A stretch of 64,000 nt of DNA, from the NCBI RefSeq assembly GCF_013927005.1, contig NZ_CP055930.1, forward strand, positions 4,278,001-4,342,000, given 5' to 3'. Under the pieces are notes generated by a model that was given only the letters and a program-made list of their open reading frames with translations, searched no databases and was not told the DNA's origin. Positions 1-9,756 of the stretch are shown here, piece after piece. Each line of letters starts with the position of its first letter. Within the stretch, counting starts at the first letter, position 1. This stretch comes from Enterobacter sp. RHBSTW-00175 (GTDB lineage: Bacteria; Pseudomonadota; Gammaproteobacteria; Enterobacterales; Enterobacteriaceae). Made by a program: the position numbers and the translations under genes.

Positions 1-96
1 ATCAACAACGATAATATCGGCATCATCGATTTTGCGGTGGGAGAGCACAGGGGTAAGTTGTTCGACTACCGGAAGTGCAAAAATTTTATTAATCAT
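1..96 (-). CDS. yeaD: Glucose-6-phosphate 1-epimerase YeaD, N-terminal part only
   Basis: Only the first 32 codons are inside the window; the rest lies to the left of base 1. The visible N terminus (MINKIFALPVVEQLTPVLS...) matches the start of E. coli YeaD, a D-hexose-6-phosphate epimerase of the aldose-1-epimerase-like family. The start is the ATG at 96-94, preceded by AGAGGA. It follows gapA on the same strand beyond a strong terminator, the same order as in E. coli. The identification rests on 32 residues plus gene order. Confidence 0.85.
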   Translation of the reverse strand, partial: MINKIFALPVVEQLTPVLSHRKIDDADIIVVD

Positions 97-121
97 TACG
101 CAATCCTCTGTCTTTAAAGCA

Positions 122-152
122 ATAAAAAAGGCGACCGAAGTCGCCTTTTTGG
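122..152 (-). terminator. gapA Rho-independent terminator
   Basis: The stem AAAAAGGCGAC / GTCGCCTTTTT (125-135 and 140-150) encloses a CGAA loop. It is followed on the minus strand by a T run and lies about 20 bases after the gapA stop codon. The symmetric A/T tracts could allow bidirectional function. Confidence 0.9.
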
Positions 153-171
153 ATCAGTTTCTCATCTCAAC

Positions 172-1507
<1,336 letters not shown>

Positions 1508-1921
1508 ATGTCGAATCAACGTAACCCTGATGAACTGAAAAATAACCTGACAGAAATGCAGTTTTACGTGACCCAGAATCACGGGACTGAGCCCCCATTT
1601 ACCGGGCGCTTGCTGCACAATAAGCGAGACGGTGTCTATCACTGCCTGGTGTGCGATGCGCCACTGTTCAACTCCCAGACTAAATACGATTCTGGCTGTG
1701 GTTGGCCGAGCTTTTACGAGCCGGTCAGCGATGACGCGATCCGCTATATTGATGACTCATCACATGGGATGCAACGTATTGAAATTCGTTGCGGCAAATG
1801 TGATGCCCACCTGGGGCATGTTTTCCCGGACGGCCCTCAGCCAACGGGCGAACGCTTCTGCGTCAATTCAGCGTCATTAAGCTTCACTGATGACGAAAAT
1901 GGCGACCAGACTAAAGGCTGA
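1508..1921 (+). CDS. msrB: Peptide methionine-(R)-S-oxide reductase MsrB
   Basis: Reduces the R epimer of methionine sulfoxide in proteins. The 137-residue product has the E. coli length. Two zinc-ligand CxxC pairs are visible at Cys46/Cys49 and Cys95/Cys98, and the catalytic Cys118 is in RFCVNSAS. The start is the ATG at 1508 ([10 protein letters not shown]), aligned with the E. coli protein. A longer in-frame extension from 1442 would add 22 residues without family support and was not used. yeaC follows 41 bp downstream in the same direction and may be cotranscribed. Confidence 0.97.
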   Translation: MSNQRNPDELKNNLTEMQFYVTQNHGTEPPFTGRLLHNKRDGVYHCLVCDAPLFNSQTKYDSGCGWPSFYEPVSDDAIRYIDDSSHGMQRIEIRCGKCDAHLGHVFPDGPQPTGERFCVNSASLSFTDDENGDQTKG

Positions 1922-1962
1922 AAAAACGATTCAGCAAATTATTCCTTTGAAAGGGAGACATC

Positions 1963-2241
1963 ATGAATATTGATGACATGATAAGTGGCATGACACCGGA
2001 AGTTTATCAGCGTCTGGTGACGGCGGTTGAACTGGGAAAATGGCCTGATGGTGTAGCCCTTACCCCGGATCAAAAAGAGAACAGTTTGCAGCTGGTGATG
2101 TTGTGGCAGGCACGTAACAACACTGACGCCCAGCACATGACCATCGACACCCAGGGTCAGATGGTGATGAAGAGCAAGCGCGAGCTAAAAGAAGATTTTG
2201 GCATCACGCCAAAACCGATTGCGACCTTGAAAATGCAATAA
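1963..2241 (+). CDS. yeaC: DUF1315 family protein YeaC
   Basis: A 92-residue conserved protein of unknown function (DUF1315). Its middle (MTPEVYQRL, ELGKWPDGVALT, AQHMTIDT) matches E. coli YeaC (90 residues) closely. There is no signal peptide, membrane segment or catalytic motif, so it is probably a small cytosolic protein. A good ribosome site (AAAGGGAGA) precedes the ATG. It follows msrB as in E. coli. Function is not known to me and is not inferred. Confidence 0.93.
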   Translation: MNIDDMISGMTPEVYQRLVTAVELGKWPDGVALTPDQKENSLQLVMLWQARNNTDAQHMTIDTQGQMVMKSKRELKEDFGITPKPIATLKMQ

Positions 2242-2734
2242 CGGTGCGGGTTGATGCCCTCACCCAACCCTCTCCCTGTGGGTTGAGGAATCCCCACAAA
2301 AATACGAGCACGGACGGCTCCCTCTCCTTTTTGGGGAGAGGGCTGGGGTGAGGGGGAACATACGGCTGTGGTGGTCATTCCGTTCACTTTACGTTCCTTG
2401 CTACTTGTCACCACAATACCGGTGAACGTGCCAGGGTAGCTCACCGCCGCTACCCTGGCGACCCGGGCTCCCGGCAAGAAAATCGTCGCTTCGCGATGCC
2501 CTCAGCGTTTGCTCCAGGCTAATCGGGGACGGGCGGATGAAACGTCCTTGTAAAGCCGCCCTCGCCGCGCATCCATGCGCGTCGCCCCGGCCTTCCGTAA
2601 ACGCTTCGGCGATTTTCAGCCGGACCATGACACCGCTGTAAGTCCCTTAATTCAATGGCGTAATATCATCGCTGAATTAAAGACAAAAATTACTGGGGAA
2701 CCCTCAGCCCTGTGGGAGAGGGCTTGATGTCTTA
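2242..2734. repeat. Gene-free repeat-rich gap with nested palindromes
   Basis: No credible gene. The left part (about 2258-2355) holds two palindromes of the CCCTCTCC...GGGGAGAGGG type followed by GGGGTGAGGG. The same motif family recurs at 2704-2727, around the IS at 11.68/12.98 kb, and at 38.87-38.90 kb. The middle (2400-2640) holds compact perfect hairpins: CCAGGGTAG/CTACCCTGG (2431-2458, 10-nt loop), CCGGG/CCCGG (2464-2475) and GCGCAT/ATGCGC (2567-2580). Overlapping minus-strand reading frames exist but look like by-products of a repetitive, structured intergenic element. The region separates yeaC from a convergent chitinase gene. Confidence 0.6.
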
Positions 2735-3991
2735 CTACTTATGTGGGATCCCCAGCGACTCCGCCAGTTGTTTTGCTAGCAGGTTTTCGTCATCTGCGCC
2801 GTATTCCCAGAACATCGCCCCGGCAAGCCCTTTTTCCTTGATGTAGTCCGCTTTGATGGCAACTGAACGCGGGTTCTCGTAAGAGATGGCAAACAGCGCT
2901 TTGCCGTCGGCAGAATTCACTGAAAGCCACGGCACTTTTGCCTGATCGTCCCAATGTTCGGTAAAGCGTTTCTGCGGGTCGTTCAGCAGTTTTTTCACGA
3001 TGTCGTTGTACTTCACGTAGGTATCTTTGGTCAGGTCGTAACCCAGTGACTTGAACAAACCTATCTCCTGAGGCCCGAAGTAGGGCTGCGTTACCGGATT
3101 TTTTTGCGCATCCGGTTTCGTCCAGTCAATGCCTGGCTCAACCGCACGTTTCGGTACGCGCCCGTAGAAACCAATCCCGAGGTTCATCTGTTTGGGTTTT
3201 AACCCTGCCGCAAGATAGTTGTTCACCACGAAATCCACGCTGTATTTATCGGCGGCGGCAACGGTTGGCCAGGCGCTGGAGTCATACAGGTTGGCGTTGA
3301 AGTACTGCGTGCCGTACGCCATGTCGTAGGTCATCAGGTTGATGTAATCGAGCAGCGGGGCAATGGCTTTCACATCCACCCAGCTTTTCGGACTTTCCGC
3401 ATTAGCACCTACCGCAATGGTGACCAGCTTTTTCTGCCCGAAGGCCGCGCGCATCTCTTTTAGCAGCGCGGTGAAATTATCCCGGTCAGCGGGCGTGCTT
3501 GCGACCAGTCCCCACGCGCCGTTCACCGGATACTCCCAGTCGAGATCGATCCCGTCCAGGCCGTATTTATCAACAATCTCCTGTGCGGAGCGGATAAACA
3601 CGGCGCGAGTCTCTTTGGTGGCCGCCGCGCCAGAAAAACCGCGCGCCCCCCAGCCACCGACGGAAAGCAACACTTTCAGATTGGGGTTCTGTTTACGCAG
3701 GACAGGGATTAGCGCCAGATCAGAGGCCACTTTTGGCGATAACCAGATTTGATGAAGTTTTGCCGGATCTCTGAGTGCAGCGTTGGTTTCATCTTTCTCA
3801 TCGTTATAGACCAGGCCAAACGAGTAGTTCAGGTGTGTTATCTGACGGACGTCGAGTTTATTGATATCCCCGCCCGGGCCGGCGGTAACATCGCCACCTC
3901 CGTTAAAGTAGCCCACGGACATCAGGGTATTGGCGGAGGCAACTGACGCGCAAAGCAAGGGTAATGCTGCCAGCAATGGCAAACGTTTCAT
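2735..3991 (-). CDS. Secreted chitinase, glycoside hydrolase family 18
   Basis: A 418-residue GH18 enzyme predicted to hydrolyse beta-1,4 links in chitin or chitooligosaccharides by substrate-assisted catalysis. The N terminus (MKRLPLLAALPLLCASVASA) is a signal peptide, so it acts outside the cytosol. SVGGWG (about 110-115) and DGIDLDWE (146-153) form the GH18 core. Glu153 is the catalytic acid and Asp149/Asp151 assist it. LMTYDM is a typical later substrate-site motif. The start at 3991 is supported by AGAGGAA five bases upstream; a 13-residue upstream extension was rejected. The gene stands alone between repeats, 31 bp from an ERIC element. Its Shine-Dalgarno lies in a match to the sRNA ChiX seed. 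No chitin-binding domain was recognised. It probably supplies oligomers to the chb operon 30 kb away. Confidence 0.92.
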   Translation of the reverse strand: MKRLPLLAALPLLCASVASANTLMSVGYFNGGGDVTAGPGGDINKLDVRQITHLNYSFGLVYNDEKDETNAALRDPAKLHQIWLSPKVASDLALIPVLRKQNPNLKVLLSVGGWGARGFSGAAATKETRAVFIRSAQEIVDKYGLDGIDLDWEYPVNGAWGLVASTPADRDNFTALLKEMRAAFGQKKLVTIAVGANAESPKSWVDVKAIAPLLDYINLMTYDMAYGTQYFNANLYDSSAWPTVAAADKYSVDFVVNNYLAAGLKPKQMNLGIGFYGRVPKRAVEPGIDWTKPDAQKNPVTQPYFGPQEIGLFKSLGYDLTKDTYVKYNDIVKKLLNDPQKRFTEHWDDQAKVPWLSVNSADGKALFAISYENPRSVAIKADYIKEKGLAGAMFWEYGADDENLLAKQLAESLGIPHK

Positions 3992-3996
3992 ATAAG

Positions 3997-4008
3997 TTCC
4001 TCTTTGAC
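3997..4008 (-). promoter_or_regulatory. Putative ChiX sRNA pairing site over the chitinase Shine-Dalgarno
   Basis: On the chitinase mRNA strand the leader reads GTCAAAGAGGAA, then CTTATATG. The 12 bases complement UUCCUCUUUGAC, the seed of E. coli/Salmonella ChiX (MicM) as I recall it. They include the ribosome binding site, as at chiP, the established ChiX target. Pairing would block initiation. This is a prediction: chiX itself is not in this window. Confidence 0.6.
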
Positions 4009-4021
4009 CTAATAAAAATAT

Positions 4022-4141
4022 CCCCGTCATACTTCAAGCTGCAGGTGCGTTGGCTGCACTCGTTCACCCCAGTCACTTACTTATGTAAGCTCCTGGGCTT
4101 CACTCCTTTGCCGCCTTCCTGCAACTCGAATTATTTAGGGG
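4022..4141. repeat. ERIC element (enterobacterial repetitive intergenic consensus)
   Basis: The 120-bp segment contains the ERIC core: CACCCCAGTCACTTACTTA and ATGTAAGCTCCTGGG match the two halves of the classical ERIC palindrome. The flanks (CATACTTCAAGCTGCAGGTG on the left, CCTGCAACTCGAAT on the right) are also typical. It ends 31 bp upstream of the chitinase start codon, so it lies in or next to that gene's leader or promoter. Confidence 0.9.
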
Positions 4142-4251
4142 ATAACCACGCCACGGAAAGGCGTGGCGAAAAAACAACCTGAAGAGAATAGCATTGCCGC
4201 TGCGCTGAGGATGCGAGGGAGTTCACTTTATGGGAGATCGGAGAAGGGGTT

Positions 4252-4279
4252 GCCGGGTGGCGGCTTCGCCTTACCCGGC
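4252..4279. repeat. REP (PU) palindromic element
   Basis: GCCGGGTGGCGGCTTCGCC continuing into TTACCCGGC is a REP-type imperfect palindrome. It lies 10 bp beyond the pncA stop codon, the usual 3'-end setting for REP elements. Confidence 0.8.
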
Positions 4280-4288
4280 TAAAAAGGC

Positions 4289-4930
4289 TTACGCCTGCGT
4301 CTCGAGCCAGTCTTCCAGCGTATACAACGTTGCACCGGCGGTGGACATCTCCATAAACGCCAGCGCGCTGTCATGCTGCTGGATATTCACGCCGCGACAC
4401 CCGTCGGTGATCACGTTGACGGTGTAGCCCAGGTCCAGCGCATCCAGTACGGTAAATTTCACGCAATAATCCGTCGCCAGCCCCAGCACAATCAGTTCGG
4501 CGATATCGTGATGGCGCAACCACTCATCCAGCGCCGTTTTCTGACGATGACCGTTATCAAAAAACGCGCTGTAGCTGTCGATGGCCGGGTTTTCCCCTTT
4601 GTGGAAAACGGCATCAATGGCTTTCTGATTCAGTAACGGATGCAGTTCCGCGCCTTCAGTCTGCTGAGCGCAGTGATCGGGCCAGAAGGTTTGCGCCAGC
4701 CCGTCGAGTTGGCCCTGGCTGTAGGGCGCAACGTTATGCTGGCTGGCGAAGCTACCGTGGTTGGCTGGATGCCAGTCCTGGCTTGCCACAACGGCGTCAC
4801 CACGCGTTTTACACCAGGCGATCAGCGAATTAGCCACATCAATGGTGCTATCGCCTTCCGCCACGGCCAGCGCGCCGCCCGCACAGAAATCATTTTGTAG
4901 ATCAACCAGTAACAGAGCACGTTGGGCCAT
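4289..4930 (-). CDS. pncA: Nicotinamidase/pyrazinamidase PncA
   Basis: Hydrolyses nicotinamide to nicotinate and ammonia in NAD salvage. The 213-residue product has the E. coli length and is an isochorismatase-fold protein. LLLVDLQNDFCAGG carries the catalytic Asp10, FHKGEN carries the catalytic Lys, and GLATDYCVKFT carries the nucleophile Cys near 156. AAGGAG sits 5 bases before the ATG at 4930; the GTG two codons upstream lacks proper spacing and was not used. The stop of ansA lies 9 bp upstream, so the two are almost certainly one transcript, as in E. coli. Confidence 0.97.
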   Translation of the reverse strand: MAQRALLLVDLQNDFCAGGALAVAEGDSTIDVANSLIAWCKTRGDAVVASQDWHPANHGSFASQHNVAPYSQGQLDGLAQTFWPDHCAQQTEGAELHPLLNQKAIDAVFHKGENPAIDSYSAFFDNGHRQKTALDEWLRHHDIAELIVLGLATDYCVKFTVLDALDLGYTVNVITDGCRGVNIQQHDSALAFMEMSTAGATLYTLEDWLETQA

Positions 4931-4939
4931 ACTCACTCC

Positions 4940-5956
4940 TTATTCGTCTGGTGTCAGTTCACCGCGCAGGTTTTGCGTCATCGCGGTACGAATGGCCTGA
5001 ACATCCAGATCCTGACTCAGTAAATAGTGAAGTTTAGTCAGCGTGGCCTCGACGGTCATGTCGGCACCGCTGATAACACCGGCATGAGCCAGGGCGTTAC
5101 CGGTGGCATAACCACCCATATTCACCTTACCGGACATGCACTGGGTCAGGTTAACCACCACAATCCCACGTTCGCTCGCTTCCTGTAACTCTTTCAGGAA
5201 CTCGCCGTTCTGTGGGGCATTGCCTACACCGTAGGAGCGCAGGATCAACGCTTTAACGGGCTGGCGCAGGAAGTTACGTACTACATCCGCAGAAATCCCT
5301 GGATAAATGGTGACCACGCCAATTGGCTGCGGGGTGATTGGGTGAACAACCAGTTCACCCGCCGTATGCGGTGCAGGCGGGGTTCCCAGGCGACGAATAT
5401 GGATGCCTGCTTCCAGCAGTGGTTGCAGGTTTGGCGAAGCAAAAGCATCAAAGCCATCCGCGTGGGCTTTGGTCGTACGGTTGCCACGGTACAGACGGTT
5501 GTTGAAGAACAGCGACACTTCATTGATCGGGTAATTAGCCGCCACGTACAGAGAGTTAAGCAGGTTGATTTGCCCGTCAGAGCGCAGTTCCGCGAGCGGG
5601 ATCTGCGAGCCGGTCACGATAACCGGTTTACTCAGGTTTTCCAGCATGAAGGAGAGCGCCGATGCGGTAAACGCCATGGTGTCGGTGCCATGCAGGATCA
5701 CAAAGCCATCGTATTCGTCGTAATGCGCTTTGATATCGTCTGCAATATGCTGCCAGTCTTCCGGCGTCATATCGGAGGAGTCCATCAGCGGCTCATACTC
5801 GTGGATCGTGAAGTCAGGCATTTCAGGGCGATGGAATTCTGGCATTAATGCCAGCTGACGTTGCAGGTGGCCGGACACAGGGATATAGCCATTTTCAGAG
5901 CGCTGCATCCCGATGGTACCGCCAGTGTAGGCTACATAAATTGATTTCTTCTGCAT
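4940..5956 (-). CDS. ansA: L-asparaginase I (cytoplasmic)
   Basis: Converts L-asparagine to aspartate and ammonia in the cytosol. The 338-residue protein has the E. coli length and no signal peptide. YTGGTIGM contains the nucleophile Thr14, and LHGTDTMAFTASALSF contains the second catalytic Thr/Asp pair near 91-92. The start MQKKSIYVAY at 5956 is chosen because it aligns exactly with AnsA; the 14-residue upstream extension runs back into the sppA terminator hairpin. pncA follows 9 bp downstream. Confidence 0.97.
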   Translation of the reverse strand: MQKKSIYVAYTGGTIGMQRSENGYIPVSGHLQRQLALMPEFHRPEMPDFTIHEYEPLMDSSDMTPEDWQHIADDIKAHYDEYDGFVILHGTDTMAFTASALSFMLENLSKPVIVTGSQIPLAELRSDGQINLLNSLYVAANYPINEVSLFFNNRLYRGNRTTKAHADGFDAFASPNLQPLLEAGIHIRRLGTPPAPHTAGELVVHPITPQPIGVVTIYPGISADVVRNFLRQPVKALILRSYGVGNAPQNGEFLKELQEASERGIVVVNLTQCMSGKVNMGGYATGNALAHAGVISGADMTVEATLTKLHYLLSQDLDVQAIRTAMTQNLRGELTPDE

Positions 5957-5980
5957 GATAGTGAGTTCTTTTGCTTCAAA

Positions 5981-6009
5981 GAAAAATCCCCTCTTCACGA
6001 GAAGAGGGG
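5981..6009 (-). terminator. sppA terminator
   Basis: A perfect 9-bp stem CCCCTCTTC / GAAGAGGGG around a 4-nt loop is followed on the minus strand by ATTTTTC. It lies 7 bp after the sppA stop and just upstream of ansA, separating the two transcripts. Confidence 0.88.
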
Positions 6010-6016
6010 ACAGGTT

Positions 6017-7873
6017 TTAACGGACGTTAGCGCAGGTCAGGCAAAATGCGTAACGGCTTTGTGGATCGTTAAAGGCGGCAAGCTTATCGCCCTCGGCTTT
6101 CATCGCTTTAGCTGCGGTGGCGACGGGCGCAGGTAAGTATGCCTGAATGGCTTCTGGCAGCATGGCGCGCACGGAGCCAGACATACTATTCATCACCAAA
6201 TCGAGGAACGATGGCTCGTCCTGGTAATACTCAACATGCCATTGCTTGAGTTTTGCCAGTTCAGCTGCTTTCGCGACGGCGTCATCAAAATCACCCAGGC
6301 TGTCCACCAGACCGTTGTTTTTGGCATCTTGGCCGGTCCAGACGTGGCCCTGAGCAATCTGGTCAATCTGCTCTGGCGTCTTCTTACGCGAGTCGGCAAC
6401 CAGAGTGATAAAGCGCTTATAACCGCTTTCGATGCTGAGCTGCATCATATCTGACACTTCCGGCGGCAGGGATTTGGTCACGGACACATCCGCCAGCGGT
6501 GATGTTGATACCCCATCGGTATGAACACCCAGATAATCAAGGCTGTTCTCCACCGTGTTGATGACCCCGAAAATACCAATTGAGCCCGTCAACGTGCTTG
6601 GGTTGGCAACGATGTAGTTAGCCGGCGTTGAGATCCAGTAACCACCGGAGGCCGCCATACCGCCCATCGAGACAACCACAGGTTTGCCCGCAGCACGTGC
6701 GGCAACCAGTTCAGCGCGGATCACTTCAGAGGCGCTGACGCTGCCGCCAGGGCTGTTGACGCGCAGAACAATGGCTTTCACTTTCGGATCAAGACGCGCA
6801 TCACGGATCTGCGAAGCCGTGGTATCACCGCCCACATTCCCTGGCGTTTCCTGACCGTCCATGATTGCACCGTTAGCAAAGACCACCGCCACGCTATCAC
6901 CGTTTTCACTCGGTTTTTTCGTCGTGTAGTCATACATGCTAATAGCGCTGTAGTTTTTGTCCTCTTTGCTCCAGCCGAACTGTTTGGTCAGGGCTTTTTC
7001 GATCTCTGCACTGCTACCCAGCGAATCAACCAGTTTGTTCTCAAGGGCATATTTGGCGGTGTCGCCGTCAACCTTGCGCAGGCCGTCGAGCATCCCCTGA
7101 GCGCCAGGGAAGACCTGTTCAGCGGTAATCTGGCGGTTGGCCGCGATCGTGCCCAGATAGTTTTGCCACAGCTCGCCAATCCAGCGGCTGTCAGCTTCCC
7201 GGGCAGCCGGGGACATATCGTCGCGGATAAATGGCTCAACGGCGGATTTATACGTGCCCACGCGGAAGACATGGGTGGTGACTTTCAGCTTGTCGAGCAG
7301 CGACTTGTAGTACAACCCATTGGTTGCAAAGCCGTGCAAATCCACCGTGCCCTGCGGCGAAAGCCAGATTTTATTGGCAAAGCTCGCCAGATAGTACTGG
7401 CCCTGGGAATAGCTGTCGCCTACGGCAATAACAGGTTTTCCGCTGTCGCGGAATTCGCGCAGGGCTTTACCAATGTATTGCATAGAAGGCTGGTCGCCAC
7501 CGGCAAAATCTTTCAGATCAAGCACGATCCCGGTGATGTTGCGATCGTCTTTTGCCTGGCGGATGGTTTCAACGATATCAAACAGGGAGTTTTCCTGTAG
7601 GCGATCGGATGTCGCGCCGAACAGCTGGCGGCCAATCACGCCCAGACGATTGCTGGTGGAGGGTTTATCGACGACGACCCCGGTGATATCCAGCAACAAT
7701 GCCCCGCGCGTGGAATGCTGCGCCTGGCTTGTACTGCTTATGTGCATCCAGATGCCTGCGCAAACCAGGATCAGGAAGATGAAGAACACATTCATCACCA
7801 GTTCGCGGACAAAGTTGAGCAGTCGCCACGTCCATTTAAAGAAACCGGCAAAGATTCGCCAAAGGGTTCGCAT
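6017..7873 (-). CDS. sppA: Signal peptide peptidase A (protease IV)
   Basis: An inner-membrane serine protease that cuts cleaved signal peptides. Its 618 residues equal the E. coli length. The N terminus has one membrane anchor (about 25-45). There are two tandem S49 domains. The catalytic dyad of the E. coli enzyme is present at the same positions: Lys209 in [11 protein letters not shown] and Ser409 in [10 protein letters not shown]. The gene has its own terminator and is divergent from ydjA across a 167-bp spacer. Confidence 0.97.
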   Translation of the reverse strand: MRTLWRIFAGFFKWTWRLLNFVRELVMNVFFIFLILVCAGIWMHISSTSQAQHSTRGALLLDITGVVVDKPSTSNRLGVIGRQLFGATSDRLQENSLFDIVETIRQAKDDRNITGIVLDLKDFAGGDQPSMQYIGKALREFRDSGKPVIAVGDSYSQGQYYLASFANKIWLSPQGTVDLHGFATNGLYYKSLLDKLKVTTHVFRVGTYKSAVEPFIRDDMSPAAREADSRWIGELWQNYLGTIAANRQITAEQVFPGAQGMLDGLRKVDGDTAKYALENKLVDSLGSSAEIEKALTKQFGWSKEDKNYSAISMYDYTTKKPSENGDSVAVVFANGAIMDGQETPGNVGGDTTASQIRDARLDPKVKAIVLRVNSPGGSVSASEVIRAELVAARAAGKPVVVSMGGMAASGGYWISTPANYIVANPSTLTGSIGIFGVINTVENSLDYLGVHTDGVSTSPLADVSVTKSLPPEVSDMMQLSIESGYKRFITLVADSRKKTPEQIDQIAQGHVWTGQDAKNNGLVDSLGDFDDAVAKAAELAKLKQWHVEYYQDEPSFLDLVMNSMSGSVRAMLPEAIQAYLPAPVATAAKAMKAEGDKLAAFNDPQSRYAFCLTCANVR

Positions 7874-8040
7874 GTATACTCCCTAACCAGAAAATGACTG
7901 TATCCGTCGCCAGTGGACGGCAATGTGGGGTTATCGTAATGACCCGACCGCCACTTGTCAGCAGGAATCGCCCATCACGCTGTAACAAAATCTGCCGCCG
8001 TGTTAATTTTGTTAGGAAAATTCAAGACAGGAGTTAACCA

Positions 8041-8592
8041 ATGGACGCACTTGAACTGCTTGTTAACCGTCGTAGTGCTTCGCGCCTGGCCGAACCGGCG
8101 CCAGCGGGCGAGCAGCTGGAAAACATTCTGCGTGCCGGGATGCGCGCACCAGATCATGGCACATTACAGCCATGGCACTTCTTTATTATTGAAGGCGAAG
8201 GCCGCGATCGCTTCAGCGCGTTGCTGGAGCAGGGTGCGGTAGCCGCGGGTCTGGACGAGAAGGGTATCGAGAAAGCCCGTACCGGCCCGTTCCGTGCGCC
8301 GATGATCATCGCGGTGGTCGCAAAATGTCAGGCTGAGCATAAAGTGCCGGTCTGGGAACAGGAAATGTCTGCGGGCTGTGCCGTAATGGCGATGCAAATG
8401 GCCGCTGTCGCACAGGGCTTTAACGGCATCTGGCGTACTGGCGCACTCACCGAAAGCCCGGTCGTTCGCGAAGGTTTGTCCTGTGGCGAGCACGACAAAA
8501 TTGTTGGCTTCCTCTATCTCGGCACCCCACAGCTTAAAGCATCCAGCACGATAAATGTGCCGGACACTACGCCATTCGTCAGCCGTTTCTGA
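8041..8592 (+). CDS. ydjA: Nitroreductase-family NAD(P)H oxidoreductase YdjA
   Basis: A 183-residue FMN-dependent nitroreductase-family protein, the same length as E. coli YdjA. The N-terminal [13 protein letters not shown] and [18 protein letters not shown] segments are the family's FMN-binding region. The C-terminal FLYLGTP segment is also conserved. The physiological substrate is not established. ACAGGAG precedes the ATG. A large hairpin lies between it and selD, so coupling to selD is uncertain. Confidence 0.95.
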   Translation: MDALELLVNRRSASRLAEPAPAGEQLENILRAGMRAPDHGTLQPWHFFIIEGEGRDRFSALLEQGAVAAGLDEKGIEKARTGPFRAPMIIAVVAKCQAEHKVPVWEQEMSAGCAVMAMQMAAVAQGFNGIWRTGALTESPVVREGLSCGEHDKIVGFLYLGTPQLKASSTINVPDTTPFVSRF

Positions 8593-8605
8593 TAACGCGC
8601 GCTAA

Positions 8606-8646
8606 ACTGTCTGGATTCTGAGCATCTGCCGCAGAATTCAGACAGT
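8606..8646. other. 15-bp stem inverted repeat between ydjA and selD
   Basis: ACTGTCTGGATTCTG (8606-8620) pairs with CAGAATTCAGACAGT (8632-8646) over 15 positions, with one G:T wobble and an 11-nt loop. It is not followed by a T run on either strand, so it is not a canonical terminator. It could be a Rho-associated terminator, a processing site or a protein-binding palindrome. Confidence 0.6.
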
Positions 8647-8708
8647 CATACTTACCTCTTTATGGAATGAGCGCTACCATAGCGCGATTGCAATGACAGG
8701 AGATGTCC

Positions 8709-9752
8709 ATGAGCGAGCAAACCATTCGTTTAACGCAATACAGCCACGGAGCCGGTTGCGGTTGTAAAATTTCCCCAAAAGTGCTGGAAACCATCCTGCA
8801 CAGTGAACAGGCGAAGTTTGTCGACCCGAACCTGCTTGTCGGTAATGAAACGCGTGACGATGCAGCGGTTTATGACTTAGGTAACGGCACCAGCATTATC
8901 AGCACCACCGACTTCTTTATGCCGATTGTCGACAATCCGTTCGACTTCGGACGCATTGCGGCCACCAATGCCATCAGCGATATTTTTGCGATGGGGGGTA
9001 AGCCGATTATGGCGATTGCCATTCTGGGCTGGCCAATTAACACCCTGGCCCCGGAAATCGCCCGAGAAGTGATTGAAGGCGGTCGCTTTGCCTGTCAGCA
9101 AGCGGGAATTGCGCTGGCTGGTGGTCACTCTATCGATGCCCCGGAGCCTATTTTCGGCCTGGCCGTAACGGGCGTGGTACCAACCGAGCGCGTTAAACGC
9201 AACAGTACGGCGCAGGCAGGCTGCAAACTGTTCCTCACCAAGCCGCTGGGCATTGGCGTGCTCACCACCGCCGAGAAAAAATCCCTGCTTAAACCTGAAC
9301 ACGTTGGTCTGGCAACGGAAGTGATGTGCCAGATGAACCTCGCCGGTGCGGCGTTTACCAATATCGATGGTGTGAAGGCGATGACCGACGTTACCGGATT
9401 TGGTCTGCTTGGCCATCTGAGCGAAGTGTGCCAGGGCGCGGGCGTGCAGGCGAAGGTCTGGTATCAGGACGTGCCGAAGCTACCGGGCGTGGAAGACTAC
9501 ATTGCCCAGGGCGCGGTGCCAGGCGGCACTCAGCGTAACTTTGCCAGCTATGGGCATCTGATGGGCGACATGCCAGAAGCGTGGCGCGATCTGCTGTGCG
9601 ATCCACAAACCTCTGGCGGCCTGCTGCTGGCGGTAACGCCGGATGCAGAAGCAGAAGTACAGGCAACGGCCGCGGAGTTTGGTATCACTCTGACGGCCAT
9701 CGGCGAACTGGTGGACGCCCGCGGTGGCCGCCCGATGATCGAGATCCGTTAA
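8709..9752 (+). CDS. selD: Selenophosphate synthetase SelD
   Basis: Makes monoselenophosphate from selenide and ATP for selenocysteine and selenouridine synthesis. The 347-residue product has the E. coli length. The N-terminal loop [10 protein letters not shown] carries active-site Cys17 and Lys20. A glycine-rich ATP-binding region and [11 protein letters not shown] follow. The start at 8709 is preferred because AGGAG is 6 bases upstream; the ATG at 8703 lies too close to it. It keeps Cys, not Sec, at position 17. topB begins 4 bp after the stop, so the two are cotranscribed. Confidence 0.97.
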   Translation: MSEQTIRLTQYSHGAGCGCKISPKVLETILHSEQAKFVDPNLLVGNETRDDAAVYDLGNGTSIISTTDFFMPIVDNPFDFGRIAATNAISDIFAMGGKPIMAIAILGWPINTLAPEIAREVIEGGRFACQQAGIALAGGHSIDAPEPIFGLAVTGVVPTERVKRNSTAQAGCKLFLTKPLGIGVLTTAEKKSLLKPEHVGLATEVMCQMNLAGAAFTNIDGVKAMTDVTGFGLLGHLSEVCQGAGVQAKVWYQDVPKLPGVEDYIAQGAVPGGTQRNFASYGHLMGDMPEAWRDLLCDPQTSGGLLLAVTPDAEAEVQATAAEFGITLTAIGELVDARGGRPMIEIR

Positions 9753-9756
9753 TTCG

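Noticed and set aside
2157-2628. Minus-strand frames across the yeaC 3' flank and repeat region
   Set aside because: They span palindromes and overlap each other and yeaC. The translations are low-quality and repeat-derived, so I treat them as repeat by-products.
4147-4167. Hairpin CCACGCC-N7-GGCGTGG as a terminator
   Set aside because: It is followed by A residues on the plus strand and has its T run on the wrong side for the minus strand.
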